Origin: an uncultured Gemmatimonadota bacterium
GTDB lineage: Bacteria; Gemmatimonadota; Gemmatimonadetes; Gemmatimonadales; Gemmatimonadaceae
DNA length: 64,000 bases
Direction: 5' to 3'
Assembly (NCBI GenBank): GCA_902826615.1
Contig: CADEFN010000006.1
Location: 334,717-398,716, forward strand
In this document: one piece after another, positions 37,324 through 44,788 of the stretch
How positions within the stretch are numbered: position 1 is the stretch's first letter
Layout: each line of letters opens with the position of its first letter
Program-made: the position numbers and the translations under genes
The notes under the pieces: model-generated
The model's database searches: none
What the model was told of the DNA's origin: nothing
What the model saw: the letters and a program-made list of their open reading frames with translations, nothing else

Positions 37324-37647
37324 ATGGCTGTTCGTATTCGTCTCCGTCGTGAAGGCCGCAAAAAGGCTCCCACGTACCGTATCGTCGTGACCGAGTCCAC
37401 GATGCCGCGTGATGGGCGGTTCATCGAGATCATCGGGACCTACCAGCCGCGCCTCAAGGACAACAGCGTCACGCTGAAAACCGAACGCGCGAATCACTGG
37501 CTCGATGTCGGTGCACAGCCCAGCGACACCGTGCGCTCCATTCTGCGTCGCGCCGGCGTGCTCAAGGCCCGCCACGAAGCGCGCCTGGCCAGCAAGCTGC
37601 AGTCGGCTGCGGTGCCGCTGACCGAAGACAAGAAGGACGAAGCGTAA
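37324..37647 (+). CDS. rpsP: 30S ribosomal protein S16
   Basis: The 107-residue protein begins MAVRIRLRREGRKKAPTYRI, followed by the S16-typical DGRFIEIIGTYQPR and LDVGAQPSDTVRSILRRAGV. The acidic/lysine tail (LTEDKKDEA) is slightly longer than in E. coli. It is followed after 4 bp by rimM. Confidence 0.97.
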   Translation: MAVRIRLRREGRKKAPTYRIVVTESTMPRDGRFIEIIGTYQPRLKDNSVTLKTERANHWLDVGAQPSDTVRSILRRAGVLKARHEARLASKLQSAAVPLTEDKKDEA

Positions 37648-37651
37648 ACCC

Positions 37652-38176
37652 GTGACCAGTCTGGTGATCGTGGGCCGCATTCGGCGCGCCCACGGGATCC
37701 GTGGTGAGGTGGTCGTCGAACTGATGACCGAGACGCCGGACGCGATCTTCGCGCCCGGCGCTCGTCTTTTCGCCGGCACCGCTGCGGGTGACCCCGCACC
37801 TGATGGCGCCGAGCTGCACGTGGAGTCGGCTCGTCCATTCAATGACACCCTGCTCGTTTCATTCGACGAAGTCGCCGACCGTACCGTCGCCGAGCGGTGG
37901 CGTGATCGGTTTCTGCTGGTGCCTGAGTCGGAAATCGACCCCCCGGGTGAAGACGAAGTGTTTGTGCACCAGCTTGTGGGGCTCGATGTGGTGCATGCGG
38001 GCGACGCGCCCATCGGGCGTGTGATCGGTACGTTCGAAGTGGCCGGGCGGCTCCTGCTGGAGGTGCAGCGCGAAGGGGGCACCGTGCTGCTCCCCTACGA
38101 AGACGAATTCGTGGAGAAGGTAGACCTCGCCGCCAATCGGCTGGTGATGATCCTCCCCGATGGACTGCTCGAGTAG
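37652..38176 (+). CDS. rimM: Ribosome maturation factor RimM
   Basis: The 174-residue protein has an N-terminal RimM barrel (VGRIRRAHGIRGEVVVELMTE) and a PRC-like barrel (FVHQLVGLDVVHAGDAPIGRV, then LLPYEDEFVEKVDLAANRLVM). It acts in 30S assembly and binds S19. The start is GTG 37652. Position between rpsP and trmD is canonical. Confidence 0.95.
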   Translation: MTSLVIVGRIRRAHGIRGEVVVELMTETPDAIFAPGARLFAGTAAGDPAPDGAELHVESARPFNDTLLVSFDEVADRTVAERWRDRFLLVPESEIDPPGEDEVFVHQLVGLDVVHAGDAPIGRVIGTFEVAGRLLLEVQREGGTVLLPYEDEFVEKVDLAANRLVMILPDGLLE

Positions 38177-38178
38177 TC

Positions 38179-38868
38179 ATGCTGCGAATCACCATCATCA
38201 CGATTTTCCCCGAGTACTTCACCACACCGCTCTCGCTCTCGATTCCGGCGCAGGCGGCGGGGGCAGGCAGTGTGGAGTACCGCCCCGTCAACCTGCGGGA
38301 CTACACTCACGACCGGCATCGCACGGTGGACGACTATCCGTACGGTGGTGGCGCCGGGATGGTGATGAAACCCGGGCCCTTTTTCGAGGCGGTTGAATCG
38401 TTAGGCTGCCAGGCGCCGATTGTGCTGCTCTCGGCGCGTGGTCGGCGCTTTACCCAGGCTGATGCCAAACGATTTGCAGCTGGTTCCGAGCTCACCCTGC
38501 TCTGCGGTCACTACAAGGACATCGATCAGCGGGTGGCCGATCATCTCGCGACCGAGGAACTCTCGGTCGGAGACTTTGTGCTCAGTGGCGGGGAGCCGGC
38601 GGCGCTCGCCATCGTGGATGCGACGGTGCGACTCCTCCCCGGGGCGATGTCGGACCCCGAAAGTGCGCGGACCGATTCGTTTTTCGAGGACGCGGCCGGC
38701 GTCAGTGCCCCCAGCTACACCAGGCCGCCCGACTACCGGGGACACCTGGTGCCGGACGTCTTGCTCTCCGGGCACCACGCGGAAATTGCCAAGTGGAGGG
38801 CCGAGCAGGGGCGTCGGCAGACAGCCGGGCGTGACGGGGCGGGGTCGAGGGACCACGCTGGCCAGTAA
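38179..38868 (+). CDS. trmD: tRNA (guanine-N1)-methyltransferase TrmD
   Basis: The 229-residue SPOUT methyltransferase has ITIITIFPEYF, the PYGGGAGMVMKPGP segment, the knot motifs LLCGHYKDIDQRV and LSGGEPAALAIVDATVRLLPG, and the C-terminal YTRPPDYRG. It makes m1G37 in tRNA to prevent frameshifting. It begins 2 bp after rimM. Confidence 0.97.
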   Translation: MLRITIITIFPEYFTTPLSLSIPAQAAGAGSVEYRPVNLRDYTHDRHRTVDDYPYGGGAGMVMKPGPFFEAVESLGCQAPIVLLSARGRRFTQADAKRFAAGSELTLLCGHYKDIDQRVADHLATEELSVGDFVLSGGEPAALAIVDATVRLLPGAMSDPESARTDSFFEDAAGVSAPSYTRPPDYRGHLVPDVLLSGHHAEIAKWRAEQGRRQTAGRDGAGSRDHAGQ

Positions 38869-38878
38869 GGCACCGGTC

Positions 38879-39424
38879 GTGCACTTTCTCCGGGTGAAGT
38901 GGCATCCCAACCCCCCGCATTTGCGCGGCACTGTCGCCGCCCTGCTGACCATCGGAGTCGCCGGATGCCGACCCGTGGCCCAGATGCCGCGCGCAGGAGA
39001 ACTGAACGTGGTGGCGACGGCTATCCGCAGGGCGTCGCTGCCGACGAACCTGATGGCCCGGGTACGCCCGGACACCGCAGGGACTGGGGACGTTGGGGCC
39101 GACGTGAGCCTGAAGCTGAATGGCGATGCGGTCGACTACGCCATGGTGATTCGCAACCCGGCCGGGCTGGCCATCGAGGAGGCTCTGGTGGTGATGTCCG
39201 CCGACGGCCCGTCGCTGGAGCGGGTCGTGGCGGCCCTTTTCGTCGACGGTCGCTTCAGGGACCGCCACCTGGAGCTGCGTGGGACGGTTCAGATCCTCCC
39301 ATCCCTGACCGCCGCCACCCTGGCCGAAGAGCTCCAGATCCGCCCTGGAGCCTTTCGGGTGTTGATACGGGGGCGTGGGGCCGACGGGGTGCGCTGGGAA
39401 GGGGGCCTCAGGAGCGCGCACTGA
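38879..39424 (+). CDS. Small lipoprotein, possibly CHRD-like, inserted in ribosomal operon
   Basis: The frame is open from GTG 38879 (or GTG 38894) for about 181 residues. It carries a lipoprotein-like leader, GTVAALLTIGVAGC. The mature part has strand-rich repeats (VSLKLNGDAVDYAMVIRNP, LRGTVQILPSLTAATLAEEL) ending in FRVLIRGRGADGVRWEGGL, which recalls the end of CHRD domains (YVNVHT...GEIRG) but without the conserved His. It lies between trmD and rplS, which are normally adjacent. Function unknown and start uncertain. Confidence 0.6.
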   Translation: MHFLRVKWHPNPPHLRGTVAALLTIGVAGCRPVAQMPRAGELNVVATAIRRASLPTNLMARVRPDTAGTGDVGADVSLKLNGDAVDYAMVIRNPAGLAIEEALVVMSADGPSLERVVAALFVDGRFRDRHLELRGTVQILPSLTAATLAEELQIRPGAFRVLIRGRGADGVRWEGGLRSAH

Positions 39425-39540
39425 GGCCATGAGGACCTGTTGGGGGACCTAGCGTCCGAATTACCAACGGGTTACGTTCATGGTCTTCCCAAAAATCTGT
39501 CCAGTATCGGGGCCTCGGCCCCTCTCGCTTTGGTATCGCC

Positions 39541-39924
39541 ATGCACGTCTTTATCGAAACTCAGAAAGAATGGATGCGGGCCAGCGTCCCGCCGTTCCGC
39601 CCAGGCGACACGGTCCGCGTCAACGTCCGCGTGAAAGAAGGTGACAAGGAGCGTCTCCAGGCATTCGAAGGCGTGTGCATCGCGCGCCGCGGCGCCGGAG
39701 TGAGCGAGACCTTCACGGTCCGGAAGATCTCGAACGGTGTTGGTGTCGAGCGCATCTTCCCCGTGCACTCCCCCATGCTGGCGGACATTCTGGTTGTCCG
39801 TCGTGGGCGTGTGCGTCGTGCCAAGCTGTACTACCTGCGCAACCTGGTGGGCAAGGCTACCCGCATCCGCGAGCGAAAGGCGCGTGTGGCGGTGCCCGGT
39901 ACGGGGGCTTCCTCGGAAGGGTAG
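39541..39924 (+). CDS. rplS: 50S ribosomal protein L19
   Basis: The 127-residue protein has [33 protein letters not shown] and, further on, [35 protein letters not shown] sequence, diagnostic of L19. It sits 116 bp after the inserted lipoprotein gene and 5 bp before rnhB. Confidence 0.97.
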   Translation: MHVFIETQKEWMRASVPPFRPGDTVRVNVRVKEGDKERLQAFEGVCIARRGAGVSETFTVRKISNGVGVERIFPVHSPMLADILVVRRGRVRRAKLYYLRNLVGKATRIRERKARVAVPGTGASSEG

Positions 39925-39929
39925 ATCAG

Positions 39930-40553
39930 GTGGGCTCTCGCTGGTCGCCGGTCGAGAAGCGACTGCGCCAGACGCACGGCCCATGGCTCGCCGGTATCGA
40001 TGAAGTCGGACGGGGCCCCCTCGCGGGCCCCGTTGTCGCATGCGCCATCGTCATGCCCCCCGACGTGCGTGCCATTCCCGGGGTGGACGACTCCAAGAAA
40101 CTGTCGCCAGGTGAGCGCGAGCGGCTGGCGATCAAGATCCGTGAACGCGCGCTGGCGATCGGCCTTGGCGCGGCGTCGTCGCGGGAGATCGATCGCATCA
40201 ACATCCTCAATGCCACGACACGCGCGATGCAGCGCGCAATTGGTGCGTTAGGCCGCCACCCCGATCATGTGGTGGTGGACGGCAAACCCGTGCGGGGGCT
40301 GGGGGTCGTTCACACCGCGGTCGTAGGCGGCGACGGGAAATGTTATGCGGTGGCCTGCGCCTCGATCATCGCCAAGGTGACACGGGACCGCCTGATGCAG
40401 GCGCTGTCGCGGCGTTATCCAGCATATGGCTGGGAGCAGAATTCGGGGTACGCGACGGCATTCCACCTTCAGGCCATCGACGTGAACGGCACCACGCCTC
40501 ATCACCGGAAGTCATTCTGTGGGAAACAGCTCACTTTTGACTTCGGCGGGTAA
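39930..40553 (+). CDS. rnhB: Ribonuclease HII
   Basis: Starting at GTG 39930 the protein has 207 residues. It has the RNase HII signatures LAGIDEVGRGPLAGPVVACA (two acidic metal ligands), GVDDSKKLSPGERERL, VVVDGKPV and the C-terminal RKSFCG. It removes ribonucleotides embedded in DNA. It overlaps no gene and follows rplS by 5 bp. Confidence 0.95.
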   Translation: MGSRWSPVEKRLRQTHGPWLAGIDEVGRGPLAGPVVACAIVMPPDVRAIPGVDDSKKLSPGERERLAIKIRERALAIGLGAASSREIDRINILNATTRAMQRAIGALGRHPDHVVVDGKPVRGLGVVHTAVVGGDGKCYAVACASIIAKVTRDRLMQALSRRYPAYGWEQNSGYATAFHLQAIDVNGTTPHHRKSFCGKQLTFDFGG

Positions 40554-40648
40554 AAGGGACAAAAATTCCGTCAACATTGCGTGCTTTGTCTGGTTTCGCG
40601 TGTGCGTTCCGGCACAGTGACGATTTTCGACCATGAGATGATGGTTAT

Positions 40649-40700
40649 CGTGTGATTGTGGTCACACGCGGAAATTGTTACCGCTGGTATACTATCCCCG
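40649..40700 (+). promoter_or_regulatory. Promoter with Crp/Fnr-type operator upstream of ompA-like gene
   Basis: A perfect palindrome with arms CGTGTGA / TCACACG and a 6-base spacer occupies 40649-40668; its core is TGTGA-N6-TCACA, the E. coli CRP consensus. A -10-like TATACT lies at 40688-40693, which would place the transcript start near 40700 and the operator centre at about -41.5, the class II activator position. No good -35 is visible, which fits an activator-dependent promoter. The next gene starts at 40781. Confidence 0.65.
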
Positions 40701-40780
40701 CCAACGCTGCCAGCACTGCCGTTCCCTCCGTGCCGGCGCGACGGTCAAGCCAACCTGCCAAGCCTACCTGAGGGGTAGCC

Positions 40781-41440
40781 ATGAAGATGACTCAGAAGTT
40801 TTCGCTCGCTGCACTCGCACTGGTCTCGCTCTCCGCCTGCGCCACCAAGGGCTTTGTCCGGCGCGAGCTCGACACCGGTCTGACCACCGAGCGCTCGCAG
40901 CGTACCGCTGCAGACAGCGCGCTCTCGACCGACATGAACACGCAGATCGGTGGCGTGAAGTCGGAACTCGCGACGCTGAAGACGGATGTGGCCGCGCTTC
41001 GTCGTGACCTGACGGCGCTCCGCACCGAGTTTGGTGCCAAGATCACCGCGATGGAAAACGGAATGAAGTTCGCGTTCCCCGTAACGTTCGGGTACGACGA
41101 TGCGACGGTGCGTGATGAAGACCGTCCTTCGCTCGACCGCTTTGTACAGGTGGTCAACAAGTACTACGGTGGTGCTCTGGTAACGGTGGAGGGCTTCGCC
41201 GATCCGGCTGGCTCGCCGCGTTACAACATGCAGCTCTCGCAGCGTCGCGCGGAGAATGTCTCCGCCTACCTGGCGCAGAGCGGCATCTCCGGTGTGTCGC
41301 TGCGTTCCGTCGGCCTTGGCGAAGTGCGCCAGGTGGTGGAAGGCGCCGAGCGTGACATGCCCGGTGCGCAGGCCAACCGTCGTGTGGTTTTTGTCGTGGA
41401 AACGAAGGGTGCCGGGGCGGGTGTCGCCTCGATGCAGTAA
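40781..41440 (+). CDS. OmpA-family peptidoglycan-associated lipoprotein
   Basis: The 219-residue protein has a lipobox (LVSLSAC, Cys at 20) and a coiled-coil segment with heptads (about 35-85: SELATLKTDVAALRRDLTAL). A C-terminal OmpA peptidoglycan-binding domain follows (VTFGYDDATV, VEGFADPAGSPRYNMQLSQRRAENV, RRVVFVVE). It tethers the outer membrane to the wall. It is a single gene with its own Crp/Fnr-like promoter and a terminator. Confidence 0.92.
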   Translation: MKMTQKFSLAALALVSLSACATKGFVRRELDTGLTTERSQRTAADSALSTDMNTQIGGVKSELATLKTDVAALRRDLTALRTEFGAKITAMENGMKFAFPVTFGYDDATVRDEDRPSLDRFVQVVNKYYGGALVTVEGFADPAGSPRYNMQLSQRRAENVSAYLAQSGISGVSLRSVGLGEVRQVVEGAERDMPGAQANRRVVFVVETKGAGAGVASMQ

Positions 41441-41466
41441 TCGGCTTCCCGTCCGACCTCTGGCGC

Positions 41467-41490
41467 GGCCCCCGCAATTCTGCGGGGGCC
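41467..41490 (+). terminator. Rho-independent-type terminator after OmpA lipoprotein gene
   Basis: A perfect 10-bp stem (GGCCCCCGCA / TGCGGGGGCC) with an ATTC loop is followed by GTCGTCATTT. It lies 27 bp past the stop codon. Confidence 0.8.
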
Positions 41491-41573
41491 GTCGTCATTT
41501 CGGGGCTTCAGGGCTCGGCAACGTCCGGCTACCTTTCCCGGGTCTGCACGCGCCTCGTGTGCGTGCCGATTAA

Positions 41574-41647
<74 letters not shown>

Positions 41648-41651
41648 ATAC

Positions 41652-42812
41652 TTACGCTTTGCCACGCTGGCCTCCCTGTGCGACAACCTGTGCGGGTTGG
41701 CTCGCTGAGGAGTCACCTAGAAGGGCGCGGCCGACAGCGTTCGCAGCTTCGCCCTTCTCTCGCGTTGTCGTGTATCTGCGAGTCATGGACGGCGTCTTGT
41801 GGCGAAGGGCGCTCTGGACTTTCGCTTCGGCTACGCCCTCGTTGACGGCCCACTGCCCAAAACAATGCCGGAGGTCATGGAGCCTCACACTGACGCCTTC
41901 GAGAGCGCACGCGGCCGCCCAGTGCCGGCGAAGGGCCTTGTAGCCGACGGGTGCGGGAACCGCTTCCAGGACATGCGGCCACAGGTCTACGTGGACCGCC
42001 ACGTCTGCGGCACTGAGGGCTGTCTTCGTCCCCGCTCCTGAGATCGTTCGGGTTGCGGGCTTGAGGTTGAATTTTGTCAGCCGCAGAAACTCCCCGACGC
42101 GTAGGCCGGTGCTGACGAGGGTGATGTAGCAGAAGCGGTAGCGCGCGGGCACGTGCCCCAAGGTTCGCCAGAACAGCGCGGGCGTAAGGTCGGGCACTCT
42201 CGCCACCTCGTTCGCCAACGGAATCGCATGGACGACGCGCCGCCGGAACGGGCTGAACTTGTCGTTGGTGATTGCCGTCAGGAATGCAGACGCGGCGCGC
42301 CGCATGTGGTTCCAGTCGGCGGCTGACTTCCCCCAAACAGTCCGCAGCTCCCTCCAACGCACGAATTCCAAGTCTGACACATGCGCGTTCTCCGACAGGT
42401 ATCGTGCGGCGTTCTCCCGCAGTGACTTGAGGAGTGAGAGACGGTAGCGTTTGCGCGTTGGCTCCGAGCGACCCATGAGCGGAAGGGTCTCCTCGATGGC
42501 TTCCCAGAGAGGTCGCCTCAGCACCAGATACACCATGAGTTCCGCACCCCTCAGGCGCCCCTCTCGGTCGGCATCCACGATGCTCTCAATGGTCAGTGAG
42601 CCCGACTTGAAGGCACGCAATACCTCGAACTGGCCGGAGTCGTGAAGCTTGGTCAGCAGGTCATCGCGTCTGCGGAACTCGTTAGGGTCCGTCGTGCGAC
42701 TTGAGTTCGTGATCCGTCCGATTCCGTTGCGCGAGAAGTCGCGATTGAACCGAAGCGGGCTGCCGGGAGTTGCACGCCAACCGCCACCGCGCTTTGCTTC
42801 CTTGTGCCTCAT
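41652..42812 (-). CDS. int: Tyrosine recombinase (integrase)
   Basis: Starting at ATG 42812 (ATGA overlap with the excisionase-like gene) the protein has 386 residues. Its C-terminal catalytic domain shows Arg 238 in LVSTGLRVGEFLRL, His 312 and Arg 315 in LHDLRHCFGQW, His 338 in SALRHKTPSMTRRY and Tyr 347 as nucleophile. The N-terminal core- and arm-binding part is divergent. It catalyses integration at tRNA-Lys. Its 3' end contains one of the paired CCTGTGCG repeats that probably are arm sites. A longer frame starts at 42839. Confidence 0.94.
   Translation of the reverse strand: MRHKEAKRGGGWRATPGSPLRFNRDFSRNGIGRITNSSRTTDPNEFRRRDDLLTKLHDSGQFEVLRAFKSGSLTIESIVDADREGRLRGAELMVYLVLRRPLWEAIEETLPLMGRSEPTRKRYRLSLLKSLRENAARYLSENAHVSDLEFVRWRELRTVWGKSAADWNHMRRAASAFLTAITNDKFSPFRRRVVHAIPLANEVARVPDLTPALFWRTLGHVPARYRFCYITLVSTGLRVGEFLRLTKFNLKPATRTISGAGTKTALSAADVAVHVDLWPHVLEAVPAPVGYKALRRHWAAACALEGVSVRLHDLRHCFGQWAVNEGVAEAKVQSALRHKTPSMTRRYTTTREKGEAANAVGRALLGDSSASQPAQVVAQGGQRGKA
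41675..41694. repeat. Left copy of paired direct repeat, probable integrase arm-type site
   Basis: The 20-mer (CCTGTGCG-ACAA-CCTGTGCG) contains two copies of CCTGTGCG spaced 12 bp start to start. The same arrangement, with one mismatch, occurs at 48782-48801 near the other end, both in the same orientation. Paired arm sites near both att cores are typical of tyrosine-recombinase elements. Confidence 0.6.
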
Positions 42813-43063
42813 CGCGCGTCCCTCTGTTCCGTGATCCAACGCAAGGCATCAGCACGCGACCACGCCAGTGTGCGGCCAATCTTCAGTCTGGCCTCAGGGG
42901 CAAAGTGGTGCCGAATCCACCAGCGAGACTTCCGGCCGCCGAGCATCGCCAACACATCTTCGATGTACGCAAGCTCTATTGCTCCGCCCGAAGGACGGGC
43001 AGCGTCGCTGACGATGTCTTGCGCGGGCGCGTCCGCCTTGTGATACTCTCTGAGCAGCTTCAT
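42809..43063 (-). CDS. Excisionase-like helix-turn-helix protein
   Basis: The 84-residue protein contains a MerR/AlpA-like fold: LAYIEDVLAMLGGRKSRWWIRHHFAPEARLKIGRTLAWSRADALRWI. That is the helix-turn-helix plus wing pattern of excisionases and AlpA-type regulators. It directly precedes and overlaps int (ATGA), the usual arrangement for a recombination directionality factor. Confidence 0.75.
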   Translation of the reverse strand: MKLLREYHKADAPAQDIVSDAARPSGGAIELAYIEDVLAMLGGRKSRWWIRHHFAPEARLKIGRTLAWSRADALRWITEQRDAR

Positions 43064-43162
43064 TCTGGCCCGTCCTGGTAGACGTCAGAGTGGGAACAAC
43101 TGATGAGCCTTCGAAGAAAGAGTCCGCCGAGTTCGCCACTCGATTCGCGGGCTCTTTCGCTT

Positions 43163-43312
43163 TCACTGTTCGTCCTCTTCCTCGCCTTCGCCCTCTTCCT
43201 CTTCTTCGTCCTCGTCGGCAAGGACACCGCTCACACGGTCATAGACCGCCTCGAGGGCATCCCGCAGTTCCTCGTTCTCCAGCTCAAGTTCCGCTTTCGT
43301 GCGACCGGACAT
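43163..43312 (-). CDS. 49-residue acidic coiled-coil protein
   Basis: A small gene with a perfect AGGAGG ribosome site (complement at 43317-43322) before ATG 43312. The product begins MSGRTKAELELENEELRDAL and has a leucine-spaced helix, then a tail of Glu/Asp (about 14 of the last 17 residues). Similar leucine-rich helix plus acidic-tail proteins are common on actinobacterial plasmids and phages. Perhaps a partner of Rep or a DNA-mimic-type protein; no function can be assigned. Confidence 0.65.
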   Translation of the reverse strand: MSGRTKAELELENEELRDALEAVYDRVSGVLADEDEEEEEGEGEEEDEQ

Positions 43313-43391
43313 GCTTCCTCCTTGTAGTACTGGTGAAGGGCATCACCCCCCTCGTGATGCCCGAAGGGAGACGCTCGACCAGTGGAGCGCC

Positions 43392-43691
43392 TCACACTGC
43401 TGGGTCAGCCCAACCGTACCCATGCTTCGCAGCGAACCGGCGAAGGTCTGAGAGCGTGATCAACCATTCTCCGCCGGACATGATCGCTTCCAGCTTCCCC
43501 TTGTTGATCCACTTTTGAACGGCCACCCGCGAGCGAACCGGTCTCAGGATGTGAGCAGCCTCGACAATGGAAACGCAGCCATCGGGTGGGACCCTTTGAG
43601 AGCGCATGTGTTGATCCTGGGTGATCAAGAATTCGATGCTCCCGTCTCGGTGGGCGATTGCTCTGATGCCGTCGGGCTGCCAGTATGCCAT
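43392..43691 (-). CDS. Small helix-turn-helix protein
   Basis: With ATG 43691 the product has 99 residues. The C-terminal part, CVSIVEAAHILRPVRSRVAVQKWINKGKLEAIMSGGEWLITLSDLRRFAA, has the excisionase/MerR-like pattern (helix-turn-helix, then a wing and LSDLRRF). The N-terminal 40 residues are unassigned. Likely a DNA-binding regulator of the element. A longer frame opens at 43838 without support. Confidence 0.6.
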   Translation of the reverse strand: MAYWQPDGIRAIAHRDGSIEFLITQDQHMRSQRVPPDGCVSIVEAAHILRPVRSRVAVQKWINKGKLEAIMSGGEWLITLSDLRRFAAKHGYGWADPAV

Positions 43692-43802
43692 CTGATCTGT
43701 GAGGTTAGCAATGATGCCAACCGAACCTATACGTTGTGCGGGCGGGCGCAAGGGCTGTCGTTGCTTGGCACCGGTAATAGGGATTTGACGCACGGGGCTG
43801 AA

Positions 43803-43955
43803 ATGCGTCTGGTTCTGCTTGAATGGGGGGATTCCCATACTGACGGGGGATCGCAGCGGTAAGACGGGGAGCTGCTAGACCGCGCGGCGGTCTGTCGGTC
43901 CGTCGGCTGGCTGGTCCTCGACGGGGAGGCGGTCAAGATCGTCTCTCCCACCTGA
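43803..43955 (+). pseudogene. Small gene interrupted by an in-frame TAA
   Basis: ATG 43803 gives MRLVLLEWGDSHTDGGSQR, then TAA at 43860. The same frame continues with DGELLDRAAVCRSVGWLVL and ends at TGA 43953. The two halves together resemble small phage and plasmid proteins with a VEWxDSH...W and a VGWLV...VxIxP part. A single C-to-T change (CAA to TAA) would explain the break. Alternatively only the first 19 codons are used. Confidence 0.45.
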
Positions 43956-43995
43956 ATGAGTCCCTTAGGGCTCGGGCGTGATGCACATAACGTCT

Positions 43996-44037
43996 CGCGC
44001 TGTGCTGCGGGTCATCGACCTAACGCAGCACAGCGCG
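43996..44037 (-). terminator. Long inverted repeat, probable terminator
   Basis: Perfect 14-bp arms (CGCGCTGTGCTGCG at 43996-44009; complement at 44024-44037) enclose a 14-base loop. It lies 14 bp beyond the stop of the small minus-strand gene at 44051 and 41 bp after the plus-strand pseudogene, so it could terminate both directions. Confidence 0.6.
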
Positions 44038-44050
44038 ACCAACGACGAGC

Positions 44051-44191
44051 CTACTTCTTCTTGTCCGGAGCCTGCGTGAGTACCGAGGCTGCGAGCGTCT
44101 TCGCGTCGGACGTGGTCGGCTTTTTCTCGCCGCTCAGGATCTTCCCTGCGAGCGAGGCCACCTTGCCGGACGACTTCTCGTTCTTCGCCAC
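44051..44191 (-). CDS. 46-residue basic protein
   Basis: GTG 44191 has a strong ribosome site (GGGGAGGTGATA). The product begins MAKNEKSSGKVASLAGKILS and ends QAPDKKK, rich in Lys, Ala and Ser. This AKNEKSSxKVAS(x)A motif recurs in tiny proteins of phages and integrative elements. Function unknown; possibly nucleic-acid binding. Confidence 0.65.
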   Translation of the reverse strand: MAKNEKSSGKVASLAGKILSGEKKPTTSDAKTLAASVLTQAPDKKK

Positions 44192-44233
44192 ACTATCACC
44201 TCCCCTATGCGCTGCAACGCAGCGCGCCCAAGG

Positions 44234-44335
44234 TTACTTCTCGCCCTTAGCGGGCGGCTTGCCGCGCTTCATCGCGGACTTCACGGCTTCGCGCCAGTCA
44301 CCTTCGATCTTCAATGGGTTTGAGACCTTCGGCAT
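44234..44335 (-). CDS. 33-residue basic peptide
   Basis: ATG 44335 to TAA 44234 encodes a peptide with MPKVSNPLKIEGDWREAVKS and the tail PPAKGEK. No strong ribosome site is seen. The run of coherent codons and placement just before the other tiny gene support it; it diverges from the toxin-antitoxin operon. Function unknown. Confidence 0.45.
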   Translation of the reverse strand: MPKVSNPLKIEGDWREAVKSAMKRGKPPAKGEK

Positions 44336-44368
44336 GGATCATAGTACAAGACGCGAGCGGCCCGGTCA

Positions 44369-44383
44369 AGAGCACAGTGCTCT
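44369..44383. promoter_or_regulatory. Upstream operator palindrome of the toxin-antitoxin-chaperone operon
   Basis: AGAGCACAGTGCTCT is a perfect 15-bp palindrome. A near copy (AGAGCACGGTGCTAT) lies 52 bp downstream, overlapping the promoter. Paired palindromes before toxin-antitoxin genes are usual antitoxin binding sites. Confidence 0.65.
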
Positions 44384-44408
44384 GCTATTGGCCGAAACGA
44401 ACTGGTGA

Positions 44409-44438
44409 TTGACTCGTCTAAGAGCACGGTGCTATTAT
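44409..44438 (+). promoter_or_regulatory. Promoter and overlapping operator of the toxin-antitoxin-chaperone operon
   Basis: TTGACT (44409-44414) and TATTAT (44433-44438) with an 18-bp spacer make a good sigma-70-type promoter. The second palindrome AGAGCACGGTGCTAT (44421-44435) covers the spacer and the -10, so a bound antitoxin would block polymerase. The expected start, about 44445-44447, coincides with ATG 44447, so the transcript would be leaderless. Confidence 0.7.
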
Positions 44439-44446
44439 TGCACCTC

Positions 44447-44788
44447 ATGAGCGGAGCCCATTCCGAGCCGTCGTTTTCAGACGAATACGTCATTGAGCGC
44501 CTGCAACAAGCGGCGCTGAAGGGACTTACGGCCACTCGGAAGGCTCAAAAGGAGATTTTCGGGCGCTTCGACTTGAAGGACATAAACGATCTGTGTGCCA
44601 ACTGCTTACTAGAGGAGCTGGACAAACACGAACCATCAGAGAATCCAGGGTTTTTCGAGTACATCGTCGTTTTGAAGATGGAACTAGAGGACGAACCTCG
44701 ACCCTTCTACGTGAAGGTCGCCCTCAAGCTTCCTGACTTGAACGGCGGAGAATTGATCTCATTCCACGAATGGGGACTGCAGCGATGA
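44447..44788 (+). CDS. MqsR-like toxin of a toxin-antitoxin-chaperone operon
   Basis: The 113-residue protein has the layout of MqsR-type ribonucleases: an N-terminal helical part (YVIERLQQAALKGLTATRKAQKEI) and a C-terminal sheet with FYVKVALKLPDLNGGELISFHEWG. That sheet matches the VYLKITVxxxVxIVSFK end of MqsR, including the conserved Lys. It probably cleaves mRNA. I choose ATG 44447 rather than GTG 44405 because the promoter -35 overlaps the latter. The stop overlaps the antitoxin ATG (ATGA). The similarity is remote, so the family call is moderate. Confidence 0.7.
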   Translation: MSGAHSEPSFSDEYVIERLQQAALKGLTATRKAQKEIFGRFDLKDINDLCANCLLEELDKHEPSENPGFFEYIVVLKMELEDEPRPFYVKVALKLPDLNGGELISFHEWGLQR

